From Plecoglossus altivelis (lineage: Eukaryota; Chordata; Actinopteri; Osmeriformes; Plecoglossidae), in contig BROE01000016.1 in assembly GCA_036571765.1 (NCBI GenBank), positions 10,849,393-10,913,392 on the forward strand: a stretch of 64,000 nt of DNA, written 5' to 3'. Under the pieces are notes generated by a model that made no database searches, was not told the DNA's origin, and was given only the letters and a program-made list of their open reading frames with translations. The translations under genes were made by a program, and so were the position numbers. Shown here piece after piece: positions 9,934-23,769 of this stretch (positions within the stretch are counted from its first letter, which is position 1; each line of letters begins with the position of its first letter).

Positions 9934-12900
9934 TTATGGTTGAATAGTCTTCTTAGAGAGTTCTGTTTGGGTGACAGTGACACATACATTCTCAGGGCAG
10001 ATCTTTAGAGAACCAGGGTTGCTGCCATCACAGTTCAGGCAGGGAGAAAAGTAGGGGACCAGCCTCTCCTTGAAGCTGTCCTTAAACGTGTATATTAGAG
10101 ACATGTCACTGGAATCATAGAATGACACCTCCCCTCTGTCGTAGTCTAACTGAACCCTGACCTTCTGCGGTTTTTTCTTCAAGGTTAGAGGGGTTCCCAG
10201 AGGGGCTGTCCCTGCACTGAACTCTGTCCCATTCCACAGGCCCACCGCCCAGATCCCACCATTCGGGCTGACGGTTACACTGCCCTTCTTGGTCACACCC
10301 TCTTTGGCCACACCCAGAGTCCATGCTTTCTTAGGCCCCACCTCTACCTCCCAACTGTGTGTGCCAGAACTGAAGCTTTCGGAACCAAGCACACTGATGG
10401 AACTGTCAAAGCGCTCAGCGTTATCAGGTACGTCCTGGGACACCCGTCCATCTTGGACTTCCAAAAGACCTCCAGAGATGAGCAGGTCAGCGTGAGCTGT
10501 ATTCACGTCGAAGGTCACAGGCGCTGGTAGAGAAATGTAAGGTGACCGTTAGATGCACAAGCTCAGTTAAGATATAACCTGGATTGGATATTACCTATTA
10601 ATACGTTGTGCTTAGTTTCAATGTGCATTCACGTTAGATGGGTGTAAAACAAGACGGGCTATGTTCACAGATTACGTTGACTGGGCACCTTCCATCAGCG
10701 ACAAAAAATGATTCACCACTTTCTACAGACTCAGGTATAGCACCAGACGACAAATAAATAGGTAATCAGAATGTTGGGTCGTTCAAACCATGAATCACCA
10801 GTTTCTGTTGTGTGTGTTTTTCGAGAAGAAAAAACATGGGGTAAGGGTCATGTTCAGGGTTCGTCACAGTCATTTTGTTGATTTGAATGTCAACTTCACG
10901 TGGCCAGCAGCCGCTACGTATTTCCTAATGGCCTTGCAGTGCACTCCTCCCGATCAAGTACGACCGTAATTTCGAATGTAATCGCGATCATTTTTAAATG
11001 TCATACATCTCTCGTCCATAGTTAAAGTCTACGCCAGTGACCAGTATCAATTACTTCTTAGTCTGGCAGAGCAAATAGTAGGCAATGCATTTCTGAATAT
11101 GGATTACGGAATCGGATATGAACAAGTGACGTTGTTTATTTACTATGGAACGAAGGTCGGATTGTTTCCTATACACCGGAGTTCGGCCTGGAAAGGTAAT
11201 GTATAACCGCTCCGCTAGCGATGGTGCTGTGCCTTTATCAATGATTTACTGAACAGGATACTGATATTTAATTGGTACTCACTGTACGTCACTTTATCCA
11301 GCATCTTCTTCCACACCTTAAACCTTAGATTGCCCAGGTGTTGGGCCACATCTATCAGGGACCCGGAGACGGGCTCTGGCTCTGTTATGCTCTGCTGGGT
11401 CCTAATAGAGCAGATAGCCCAAGTTATTAGAAGACTGCTGCAGGACCTAAATAAATAGAAAATGAACTAATTACCTATCCCTGGAATATCACTTACCTGT
11501 GTTGAAGGTCTCTGTACACCTAAAACATATTTAAAAACATGATTGAAAATACATGTTTGTTTTTTCTTTACTGTGAAACTCTGATATATCTGGAACATTC
11601 AAAGTTGTTGAAAGTAGAGACCGTGTGTGAGACAGAGAGCGAGCAAGCGAGAGAGGAACCTTTAAGAACGAGACTGCATCAGTCTCCATCTTGTTCTCTA
11701 TGTCAGCAATCTTCTCAGAGAGCGAGGCCATCTCGTTGGTCAGACGGGCCGTCCTCTCAGCCAGTAATGCTGTCTTCTTCTCCTCCTCCTGCTTCAGAGC
11801 CGCCAGCCTGGTCTCCTCCTCCTCCTTCAGGTACTGGTGCAGCTGGGTAAACTCTCTTCGAATCTGGCCCGCTGTTTCCAGGGCCTGGTTCTGGGGCAGG
11901 GAGAGAAGGAGGGGTAAGAGGAGGCAGAGAGAGAAAGTGTGCGTGAATAAGAGAGAGAGAGATTGAGAGAAAAAGACAGAGAAAGACAGAGAACAAGACA
12001 GAGAAATACATGAAAGATGAAGAGAGGAATGGGGCAGCGGAAACGGCAAAAGAAGGTGGTGAGATGGGGAGGAGAAGAGATTCAACGGTAGAGTGGTGGA
12101 GGGATATATTAAACGTTGTGAGAGGCAAGTCGTCAGGTCAGTCATTGCAATGCCCTGCTGTACATCATACCTTGATGAACAGTGCTGCGTTTTTGCTTGC
12201 GTCTTCCACCGGATTCAAGTCTGCCCGAGCGCCAAGTGCTTTCAGCACAGAACTCAGTTTACTCTGGAAGCAAGACATGCAAGGAAGATGTGGATGAGTT
12301 CGAAGGTTTCAAGCTAGAATGCGGTGAGCGTTGTCCTGATCATTGTACATTGGTCTACGACATGAGGACGACAAGGAGCAACACTTCTGGATCTCGTTCA
12401 AACTTGTAATCGAAGTACAGCATCTGTTTTCTATTGCCTCCACCATGTTGTTGTGTAGTCTTTCCGAAATAAGAACCCGCAGAACGCAGCATCGCGATGG
12501 GCTGTTTTCCAGCCAGCACATTACCTTACACGCTTCTGCAGCCTCTTCGATGGTCAGGTGGGTGTGCTCGGAATGCGACTCTGCACACGCCGCACACAGA
12601 AGCTCCGAGCACTCCCCGCAGAACTTTCGGAGCTTCTTTCCATGAGTGACGCACGCTCCGTGCCCCACCGAATGACCCTCGCCTGCTCCCTGAGCGCCTT
12701 CGCTCCTCAGGAAAGCCTCCATGATATTGGCCAGCTTGAAGTCGGGCTGATAAATCTCCTTGGAGAACTTGCGTTTGCAGACGGGGCACTCTCGTTTGTT
12801 TCCCACACCCCATGCTGCTTTCAGACAGCAGCGGCAGAAGCTGTGCAGGCAGCTCAGACTCACTGGGTCTTGGTAGAAGTCTACACAGATGGGGCAACTC

Positions 12901-12935
12901 AGTTCCATTTCCAGTGTAGTTTTACGCTCAGCCAT
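9934..12935 (-). CDS. TRIM E3 ubiquitin ligase (RING-B-box2-coiled coil-PRY/SPRY), 488 aa, tandem paralogue
   Basis: Six exons on the minus strand: 12525-12935, 12171-12263, 11660-11890, 11497-11519, 11283-11401 and 9934-10523 (411, 93, 231, 23, 119 and 590 nt). All have GT-AG borders and join in frame. The RING is at about residues 14-54 (CPIC, CLHSFC, CPVC), B-box2 at about 96-133 (CVTH, FCGEC, CAAC, HSEHTH) and a Glu-rich coiled coil at about 138-245. PRY/SPRY is at about 293-488, with SWEVEVG and LDYDRGEVSFYD. Exons 3, 4 and 5 have exactly the lengths of those in the neighbouring TRIM gene. Parts of the SPRY match it at roughly two residues in three, so the two arose by tandem duplication. 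The linker between RING and B-box is about 20 residues shorter here. SPRY domains choose the substrate, and the target is unknown. ATG at 12935-12933; no TATA box seen. Confidence 0.88.
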
Positions 12936-15900
12936 TTTCTTTAAGACTTGATGTCAATGTGAGCTGTGTCGTGCGGTGTTGCTTCTGCTAGCAGGTCTGT
13001 TTGAATGATTCCTAGAGGGTAACGCCGTGTGTTTACATGGATTCAAGAATTCCTTCAGAGCATTAAGTCATGACTTTGACCTCTGAGGCTGCCATACTAA
13101 ACTCATTCAAATTAATGATTGATAAGTCAGTTCCCGTAGCTGTGCGCTGCAGGCATTATCAATGTACCGCATTTACACCAGAGTACAAGGTTGCTAAAGA
13201 CATTTCTTGCAACACGTGTTACTCTGCCATGATTGAAAATGGTTTGTTTACGTTTGGATTTGTACTGCTTTTCAGTCAGGTGGCTATCAGTTGGCTTCCT
13301 GTGGAGAAGCAGACGGCGTATTTCTTTCAACCTGGACTCTGGTCACTGAGCGCTGAGCCAGGAAAGAGCCACAGGTCTTCGCTGGCTCAGCGTGAGTCTT
13401 GCCAGCCATCATGACACAGCTGAATAGATTAATGACAGCAACTAACTGACACCAATGGCTTGTAGAGGTACAGAAATAGGACGTTAGCGAAGTAACAAGC
13501 AACTTGTTTGAAGTTTTGTGAAACGCAGTTATCAGTGCTGCCCACAGGTGGCAGTAAAGTACTTTTACATTTGAAACAGTTGTAACTTGTGTGACTCAGA
13601 AGGTGAAAACAAGGCCAATATTTAAGAGGCTATTAAGTTTATATTGATTATTTGCTAGATTAAGCCCCATCATGCTTTCCTTTGGGAGAGAGAATCTAAT
13701 CAAAGCACAGTTTAGCACCTTGCTGCAATATAATCGTTTTTTAAACACTTCAAAGTTTCTGATGAATTCTATTGCCTGCTTTCTTCTTTCCGTGTACCTC
13801 AACTGTAATTCAAACTTTGTATTTCTTTTTTGAGAAAGAAAGAGATCGCTGTTCGCTACTCCCTCCTCCAGTCCTTTCCAGGAGCCATTTCGTCTCCGTT
13901 TGTTCTGCTCCTTGAAGAGACAAGGGGCCCATGTTCACGTACACATTGATTGACGTGGTACCCTTTTTTGAGGTTGTTACCATGGGCTGTTATTTAGAGT
14001 TGTTAGAGGAAAATGTACAGTATGTGGATTGAGGGTATTCATTCTGACATCTTCTTTATGTTGAGCCCTGGAGGCAGTACTGTAAATCCTTAGATGGGCA
14101 ACCAACATCTGTGTCTCAGCCTTATTAGTGCATTGATATGAAACCAACTGGACCATAGCAGCAGATGTAGAACCTCTCTTATTAGAGTATTACAAGCACT
14201 GTTAGACGGCTCTCTCTCTTCCTAGAACAACGTGAGTTTGACAGCCTTTTAAACACATCACCTCACATTCTCATTCCTTACTGTGATCATGGTCGAATTA
14301 CTCATACCAGCTCCCAGAGACTCTCTTCTGAGCAGAGTTCCACAGGAGAAGGGGAGCTTGTGTTTCAGCCCTTTATTATAATTGGAGGTGGTGGTTAACA
14401 TCTGACCTGGGGTCTCGTCTCATTACCACTTCGTGATGGTCAGGATTGGAGCTGTGAGATGGGATATTCGTATCTTAGCGTCAGAGATCTGACCAGGGGA
14501 ACATTTTAAGTGGATATTGCCTCCTCTGTTTCCTCTTTTCTAGAACTTTCTCACTCAGATGTGAGGTCAGAACCCGCGCTGCATAATGTGAGCGATGGGC
14601 TCCACTGCAGACACCCGGCAGCATTAGACTGCATGGCTCCGCCCAGCTAATCAGTGGCTGCCGCGGGCGCAGTGCTAAATATGAATCAGGCTCTTGGTCA
14701 CTGTTAGAGAGAGGTACATGGCAGTAGCACAGAAAAAACTGTGGAGATGTGTAAGGGAATAGGAATATGTTGGTGTGTGTGTAAAATTGCTCTAGTGTTT
14801 TAGTTTTTGTGTGCACGTTTGTCCGTCTGTGTATTTTGTGTGTGTGTGTATGTGTGAGTATTTGCGTGTGTGCATGTGCTTGAAAACGAAAGTAAGTATT
14901 GCGTGATGGAGTGGTGCTTTCTTCTGTGCTGAGGCAGACACATTACTCATGAGACAAAAGGCAGAAAGAAGGTGGGACTGAAGTGCCAATGGCAGCTCAC
15001 AGAAACGACTGGTCAAAAACCAGGAGCACAGGGATGTTGAGAATGAGACGGATGGGAGGCGACTTGTTTGTGCCTGTCAGAATCCCCCCGTCGGCCCTTC
15101 TGAATCAGTGAGTCGTATCTACCACCACCGACCTCTGGGAGAGAGGCATCCTGTTGACTTCACTGCCAGGTCATCAAGCTCACTCATGCTGTTTAGGACA
15201 GAGTGAAGCAGGATGCAGCTATTGAACTTCGCATCTCATGTGGCTTCGACTGCCCTATATCCAGAGGTGACCAAGGTTACCTGCTGCAGCAGTGTGGCAG
15301 TCTCTGGGTGGCAGGGCCAGTTCTCTCTCAGCAATCTGTTCCTCTGTTTCCATTCTTTATGACTTTTGTAATGAGGCTTAAACTCCCCTGGGTTTCTCAA
15401 TGAGGTGTGGTTTTAGCTTTCAAGAAGAAAAATTCTCCAGTCTGCTTTTGAAATTGATGTCGGGGATACTCGGAGAGTAAACAAAACAATAATAGGGTTT
15501 GGATATTGTATTAACACATGTATTCATTGTTTTTTGGTTGGGTGTGTCTGTGTATCTAAAGTACAGTATCCATTATTCATCATAACTGAAAAGTGTTCAT
15601 GAATACAGTACGGTACTAGCCTAATGATCCTGATAAGATGTCTTGTATTGTCACGATACAGTTCCGTGACAGTGTGTTGGTTCCTCGTTTGCAGTTAGAA
15701 GTTACATAATATTACTGGACTGTGTACGTTGAGATGAGGACACTAGCATTCACACAGACTTTACCTGTGCACACACTCTGCCTTGAGATGAGTGGCTGAC
15801 TTCCTAGTGTCACTGCACAATCACCTTGACAACCTTCTCAATAACTGAAGCATCTGTTGGAAAGGATGCAGCCAAGCAGCATGGTACACATTGGGAGCAC

Positions 15901-16528
15901 ATTATATCTCTTGGCCAACAAGCACACAAACACTGCTGTCATAGTCTCACACTCTCTAGATCACATTGTCGGATTTCTGGCCACTCCACTGACTAACCAT
16001 CTTTTCATACAAGGACTCACACAAAACACAGCACAGCACATTCACAAACAGTAAAAACATCCTTTCCATCTGGCCCTATACCAACTGCTAAGATGTGCTT
16101 CAGTAAGATTCTTGATGAATATGTCATGTCAATACAGTAGTGATCCCTGTGGCAATTCATTTGGACCCTCAGCAGGCAAGTAATGGTGATGGCATTAGGT
16201 AAGGTGAGGTTTTCTTCTCCCTGCACAGCATCCATGCCGTTGTTATGTCCAGATTCGTGTCTGTGAATGAAGGGCTGGCTGGATGCCAGCAGATGGAGAT
16301 TTCCATGTCTGATGGAGACAGAAAAACAATGGGGAGAAATAGCTGGCCCTGGTCAGAACTGCAAGCCCCTGGATCTTATGAGGACAGTTCAATTAATAAT
16401 TAATAATGGAATATGAGGTCATATTTTATTTAAACGCTTTAAGTTTAGAAAAGGCTATGCATCAACCCACAGAGAGTTTGAACATGGAGCAGAGCGTCTT
16501 TGATACTATATAATAAAGCTATGCTGTT

Positions 16529-16569
<41 letters not shown>

Positions 16570-19100
16570 GGAGGGAGGGAGGGAGGCAGGGAGGGAGGGA
16601 GGGAGGGAGAGAGAGACAGAGAGAGAAAAGAGTGCAAAGGGTGTTAGCAAGAGGTTTGAACAGGAACAAGATCTGCCTGTTAATTGCTTTTCCAGTCCCC
16701 TGTCTCAGATGTAAAAAGCTCTCCAATGGAGTTACTATTCTTGAGGTTTAATAGAAACAGGGAGACTCTAGTGTGTTGTTGTGACTTTTTCATTTAACTT
16801 AGAAGTTGGAAAGTACAGACGTAGAAATGTGTAAGGCTAAAAGCTTGCAGATATGCACCAAAGCATGCCTTGACTTGTATTTGAGATTGTGTAGAGGAAA
16901 CTGGACGGTTGGCTGGAGTTTTAGATAAGGCTACTCTAGTTTGATCACATGATCACAGTAGGAAGAAAGGGGACACCCACGGCTGATTGAAGTCAGCATG
17001 ACTTACCAAGCCTTACGTCTTCTGCTGGAGAAATACTCAATGAAAATAAACGTTCCTTAGTTAATTAAGAAAAACTGTAGTAAAAGGACTTGTCTTGGGA
17101 TGACAGGAATGCTCCCTGTCGCTAGTCCTGCCCTGCTGTGTTTTCTTGTCGAAAACTGGAAAATAGAGAGATTTCTTTGTACTAAAAGACGTTATTCATT
17201 CCGTCATTCAAAGCAGGTTTGCTTGAGCGAGACGACTGTTTTGTACCCTGGGGTCTTAGAAGGATGTCATGTTCTTTCCACAAAATGTCCTCATTCCATC
17301 AACCAACCTAGGATGCGAGGCAAAAAGCCTGCTGTTTTCTCAGAAACCTTTGACCGGAAATCCTTTTGTCACTTACCCCTTACATGACTCTCTCTCTCCT
17401 CTCTCTCTCCCTCCCTACTTCCAGACTGTTGTGAATGATGCCTTACACATAGCTGTTGACAGGTGACCAGACTTGGTGGGCAGAATGGGTGTGGCCAGGT
17501 GGTAACTCCTCATGCATAGTGCCAGCAGTATGTTGACCCCTCACAGCGGGACACATGGGATTTGCATTTAGATTGAAAGCCTGTTTCTTCTCTTTCTCAG
17601 CCTCTGATGTCCCTCTCCCCCATGTCAGTCTTATTGATCCATTGTGCTTCTGGTTCAGAGGACACTTGCCAGAACACTGTACTGTATGTGTGTGTTTCAA
17701 ACCCAATACACATTGGAGCACTTTCTTAAGTTGTAGTATACTGTGGGAATAAACTTGGACTTACTTTTTACAATTCATTTACTAGCTTTTAGCTCAGTAA
17801 ATCTCTATATGCATTGTTAAAAGTAGCACCTTTTTATGCCTTTTTCCAATAAGAGATACATTTGAACATTTACGTGGCCATATACAATATGCACAGTTTG
17901 AGAAGTAGTTCTAGACAGCTTTATTTCTTTTCGAGATAGTGAGCCTTTTGTAAGAGTCATCCCTGTGTTGTGTTGACTTCAAGTCTCACTAGAAGCTCAT
18001 CCCATCACCTGGTAAACCTCATCCCTGTGAGAGTGTCTCCGTGCGGTGATTCCTCCAGGCTGTGTAGCTACACCATGTCCCTGTGAAGTTATCACCCTTA
18101 CTGGCACGCAGAGGTGGACGGGACCCAGCCTCTCTATTTTTGTCCCTTGCGTAATTTATATAATGCAGGGAAAAGGACTAAGCAATTATCAACCCTGAGA
18201 AATCACTTGCACTGCCTCCCCCCCAGCAGGTCGTCCAGTAGCAACTCCACTGCTGTTCACAGGGTTTCAAGAACTATTACCACATTCTGTCCTGTGCTTT
18301 CAACTCCACAGGGAAGCTGGCCTTTTCGAACCGCCAGGCCTATTACTGCATCATATTAGCTGAATTTCAAATTATGGTCTGTGGGGGAAAAAAAATGGAA
18401 GCATAAAACAGCATTGCATTCTCATAGAACTTCACCTTAAAACAAGGAGGACCCATTGTGGTTAAAATTACGCAAAGGGGATGTATTTGTTTACCTGGTG
18501 TTCAAGGTCAGTGCATTAGACAAGGCAATATCTCAGAGTCAGAGGTGGAGGATGTTGAGTCATGGCTAAGCAGCTGGGACATTATGGGTAATCGATAGGT
18601 ACCTGAAAGAAGCTGTCTGAGGTATTCAAGGAGCTGTTAGCATGATGGGCCTCTGGACGTGCTTCTGGAGGGAAGGCTGAGTGCTGTGGGACACCCTTCT
18701 GGCTGCGGACCCCGCGGGAGCACTTCGAACATCAGGGAAACGCGTAGATCTCTGCACGCATCCCAAACATAACATAATGACACTACTCTGTGAGGACGTG
18801 ACTAGCTTCACAATGACTGTATCCATACCTCATTTCAATGTACTGAGACAGAATGGGTTGAGGGGATAGGATTTCTGTGATGGTGTGAATAGTGGTTTAA
18901 CAGTGTTGTGCATGAATGACTTGATCAAATACAAGGTTGCATGAAAGCAACCTGAAGCCTACTTTCACTTGAACACAGAAAGGGGGCACGATAAGTCTGT
19001 CATTACGTTGCTGCTTGCAAAGATTATTTGCTAAATAATTCATCCCATTTTATTGACGTGAAGAAGGCGATATGTTAATGTATCAATCAATGAACTGTAG
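12936..19100. other. intergenic region, no gene recognised
   Basis: It starts with the presumed promoter region of the TRIM gene that begins at 12935. Open frames up to about 115 codons show no domain, no splice context and no family resemblance. A compound GT/GA/GGGA repeat lies at 16528-16628. The rest is unique, AT-moderate sequence. Confidence 0.6.
16528..16628. repeat. compound (GT)n-(GA)n-(GGGA)n microsatellite
   Basis: About 13 GT units run into GA, then GGGA/GGCA tetramers, then GA again. The frames that cross it translate only simple repeats. Confidence 0.95.
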
Positions 19101-22100
19101 TAAGTCAGTGTGACTATTGACTTGCTCTACCTTCTTTTCTTTTTGTCTCTGTCAGTATTAAATTCCTTGCTTCCATCCTATGACCCCATCGCTGTCACTC
19201 AGCCTCTCCACGATACACAACCTAAACAGTCAGTACGGGGTGGACATGATGCATGTCTCATTTACGTACAATTGTGTGGTTTTCACACAATATGCAAATG
19301 GGTGGATTAACCCAGCTCCACCCTCATTAGCTGGTCACAACAAGATAATTGGGTTGGGGGCGTGCACCCTGTCGAGAAGCTCTTGTGAACAAAAACAACA
19401 TCTGTAATCACCCCCACCCTCCCACTCCTCCTTTGTACAAAGAGTACGAAAGAGTTGCTCATCAAGCAGCATCTGAGTTTCAGTGGGTGACCGTGACGGT
19501 GGGAGGGGGAGACACAAGGGGGAGACAGACAGACCTTTCATTAACTCTGAATCCATTATATTTGAAATGTTGGATCCAGAGGTTATAGGATGAGAAGAAT
19601 TGGGTGCCTGGGACAGGTTGCAGACTGAAACATTCAATTACCAAAGCCACCACGTCTGTTCACATTTGACTTCAAAGCAATTAAATTCTCGCGCTTATTA
19701 TCTGTTAGGCAAAAGTCTTAATAGACACAACAGCAAATCAGGCTGTGTCTGTCAGACAGTTGATTGAGCATGAATATTAGCGCCAGGAATAAGGAGAGTG
19801 TTAGGAAGAGCTGTTGTTTATGTTCCTAACAAAGTTAGCTAGATGTCTTTCATGTCTTTGATCAATTAATATGGTTCAAACATCAGCTACCCTGTCCACA
19901 ATAAAGGCTTAATCGCATGATGTATAAATCATAAGAAGACGTGGTGTGTGTTTGTGAGTGAATGTGTCTTACCTGTTCATTTCTCCCCAGACAAAAACAG
20001 TGAGTAACAGAAGGGTTAAATTCAAGAGGCCCACTGCAAGTTGAACCTTTCTTTTCCTCACTCAGAAGCGTCCTTCTAAAGGTTTTTGGACGAGAAAGAA
20101 AAAGGTGTTGTGTTCTCTTACTTTTTTTTTCCAGAGCTGTAATATCAAAAGAATGTGTGTGTCCAGAAGGCTGACTCATGGACCTTATGGGGTATGTGAA
20201 ACAGTACGATTTCAAGCCCACACAAAGAAAAATACATGAAGGCAAGCGAAGGCAACAATTGGCTATAATCGGCATCTGTTGTAAGCATTTTTAAATCATC
20301 ACTGTTTCTGGTAGGGTTTTGGAACAGCTTTGAATGGTGAATGATGTTCAGGGAACCAATAGCAGATGGATACCTAATTGAAGAGATGCAAGGAGGTGCG
20401 GTAAACACAGAGGAGGAAAAAACACATAGAGGCATGCATGGGGACGCATCAGTGAGTGCGTGTTAAATATGACAGAGCCTGATTAATTGCTTTTCTACTG
20501 CAATTTTTCAAACGCAGGCTGGTCTAGCAGAAAGCAGAAGGTTCCCAGGTGCTGGTTTTCCTGTGATCACAACATGCATTTGCTTATGCAGACAATTTTC
20601 CTTCACTTGCACATTCCACTCAGTAGGCACAGCCAGCCAGCCTTGCCTGACTCCCATGCTGCATATGGTAGGGTTAAAAGACTAGGCTGACTAAGGCTGT
20701 AATCCACCCCTGCTGTCACTGAGATGGTCAGTGCCAGTCTCCAACCAACCCCTGTCACCAAGGAAACCAATCTCACAATGATGTTACTCAGGAGCCGGTT
20801 GGCGGAGGGGAATCCCCCGGAGGATTGGGTCCTGTCCCAAGCTTAACAACCCGAGCTAATGGCTCATCAAATTACTTGTCTACCCAGAAATGGCCATCCG
20901 CGCTAATAAAGATGTCTAACACACAGGCAGTTGCCTAGACAGGATTACATCATCATCGTGGGACCATCTGTTGTGAGTTGGTGGCTTTGGGTGCACAAAG
21001 GATATGGATGTAGCTGGGACTAGAAAAGTCATGTTTATACATGGACTCTTCCTGGGCCGTGTTAGACTAAGAAGTGAGTCTTGGGTGCCCTCTGAGAAGA
21101 TCAGAGTGGGGAGATGCAGATTGATTATGCAGATTGCTGTGGGAAGTGTTGGTAGACTACAGTAAATACCTTTCAATGACATGGTTGCTCATTCGTCATT
21201 CATTTCTATTCCAACAACATTCTCTTGCACCTCTCCTGATTGCCACAGAAGCTTCAGGCTTTATCAGACTGTCCTTAGACGATTGCGGTCGTCTGCCATC
21301 ACCCTCACTTCATCACCAGAGACCTGGTGCAACAACAGAGGTTCAGTAAGGCTGATTGGATGATCCCATCAGTAGCTGACTACCTCCCAGACCATCAGAA
21401 CCGGGGAGAGGAAGTGCGTGAGGGGGTCCACTCAGACTAACACAGAGCCATGCTAGTCCTCAATCTGCTGATGTCTCTCACCCCTCTGCTATCAACTAAG
21501 ACACCCCGCTGCACTCATCCATATCAGGGTAAATGAACGCATTGCACTCAGACGCATCAGTGTAAACTAAGCTCCCATGATGACAATAGAGAGGTGGCCA
21601 ATCCACGTGCCCACATCTGCTCACAGATGGAGGTAATTGATAATGGTTCTGACTGGAGAAATGTGTTTGTGGACTAATGTGTTGGGGTTCATCATATTTC
21701 ATGTTGAATGCAGCTCAATGTTGTTTGAATGTTGCCGTAACATCAAAACCGAATGGAATGCATGGCAGTTTAGATGCAGTCATTGAGGCCGTTTTGAAGA
21801 TCTGAGTACAGGAATTGTCTTTAGGATGTGTTCTTCAGAAATCCCAGGACTGTAGGTTGGGTCAGATGCATTTGGAATAAAAAGATTCATTTACCAAAAT
21901 CACGAAACCCTCATTAACCTTTCACTAATATCATCAGCTCATATGCGTGTTGAGTACTAGTCAGGTGAAATCATTCTATCATTCTTCATGCTGATTGAAG
22001 TGCAAGAGTAGACTGATTGCTATATAAAGAGGCACTCTGCATATATTGAATGTTGTTGAGAGCCTTTCAAACTCATGAAATGCTTAACATTTTGGTCTGT

Positions 22101-23032
22101 TGAACCATAAACATTTGAAGCATAGCAAGCAGCAAAAAAGAGAATGTGTTACTGTCAATACGTTTTTATTGTTCCTCAATGACAGAAATGGACAGCTTGT
22201 TGAATACAAAATGTCTGCTCCACTTTATTTTTGCATGTCATATTTGGTATAATATGAATTGTGCATACTTATATATTCAGAGACATTTCTCCCACCCTGT
22301 CTCAACTAAATGGATTTTCAAATGATTCCTTCATTGTTGTCACAGACAGTCATTCTATCAAACATACAAAGCCACAAATGGCAGGCGTTTTGAGATGAGG
22401 CAGTTTTTCTTTATAATCATCCCTGTTGTACTGTGAGGTGTATTTTAACACTTTCATATTCTGAAAAAAATGCTTTTCACAAACTCACTTTGAAAATGTG
22501 TTTTGTTCATAGGGGAAAATTGCCACTCACTCTGAAAGAGGCGAGAGTTTGTGAACAGAGAGTCCTGCAGAGAACTGGTAAGGTCAGGTCTAATCTCTCC
22601 ATCACACCAGACCTTCTCAAGCGCAGGGCCCCTGAGGGGCTGCTCAGACGTCACGTTGAATCTGACTGGCCCTTTCACCTGTCATTCAGCAGAGACAGCC
22701 CCCCAAATGACCAGAACTGCAGCCTCCATCTAATGATTCTCTCCCCAAGAGGTCTCTGAGTGGTTGGAACAACGGTTAGTATCTGAGTGCGTCTTTGTGC
22801 CTGTGTGTCTGTGCTTTTTGCCACTACAATAAGAGTAAATGTAAGTTGGTGGTCTTTTTGCCCTTGTCAGGACAAAAGAAAGTAGCTGAATCAGTTATTG
22901 TACAGTGATTTTCTACCCTAATGAAGGGTGATCAACTGTCCTGCATGGCTACAGGTGCACTCAGACACATTGACCAGGGATCGATCACACTGATTTTTTC
23001 AGTCTCTTGCTGTTGTTATTCTGTGCTTCAGG

Positions 23033-23096
23033 GACCCTGGGGGCTGGAGACCCTGGGGGCTAGAGACCCTGGGGGCTGGAGACCCTGGGGGCTGGA
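23033..23096. repeat. minisatellite, 16-bp unit x 4
   Basis: Four head-to-tail copies of GACCCTGGGGGCTGGA, the second with one substitution (CTAGA for CTGGA). The repeat stays open in several frames because 16 is not a multiple of 3; no gene is implied. Confidence 0.95.
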
Positions 23097-23590
23097 GGTT
23101 AGAGGCTGCTCTCTGGGAGAGGAGAGAGTTTGGATTGGAGAGGGAGTCAACAGTAGAACGCTTTTTGATTGAGCAAGTTTCCCTGCTCATATATATACAA
23201 ATATATGTATACATTTCATATAAAATTCACAATCATACTTCAATACGCAAGATGTGCAATTAGATCAAGAGCATGACCAGTAAGTCCACAAGATATTTTA
23301 ACTTTGGCACAAGAACCTTTGCCAATACACACAGTTTAAAACCTCTTTCAAGGCTTCACAATCTTCTGATACTGAGAATTGATGTCATATTTTTGCACCA
23401 AGACGTACTTTTCTGGCACGGGTAGCTTAATTGTCTGAGATTTTTACCATTAATATGGAACGTCCACTAGAATAGAATGTGAATATTTAGGAATGTGTTT
23501 TGTAAACTACACTGTACAGTGTGTGCTTGCATCTAGTGAAGCACAGTTGTAACGAGCTTTGAGCATCACACACATGATTATGCTCTCATA

Positions 23591-23664
23591 CTCTCTCTGT
23601 CTCTCTCTGTCTCTCTGTCTGTCTCTCTCTCTCTGTGTCTCTCTCTGTGTGTGTGTGTGTGTGT

Positions 23665-23700
<36 letters not shown>

Positions 23701-23769
23701 CTCTCTCTCTCTGTGTCTCTCTCTCTCTGTGTCTCTCTCTCTCTCTCTAGACTCTCTCTCTCTCTCTCA
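23591..23769. repeat. (TC)n/(TGTC)n/(GT)n tract
   Basis: About 180 bp of CTCT and CTGT with an internal GT block. Confidence 0.95.
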
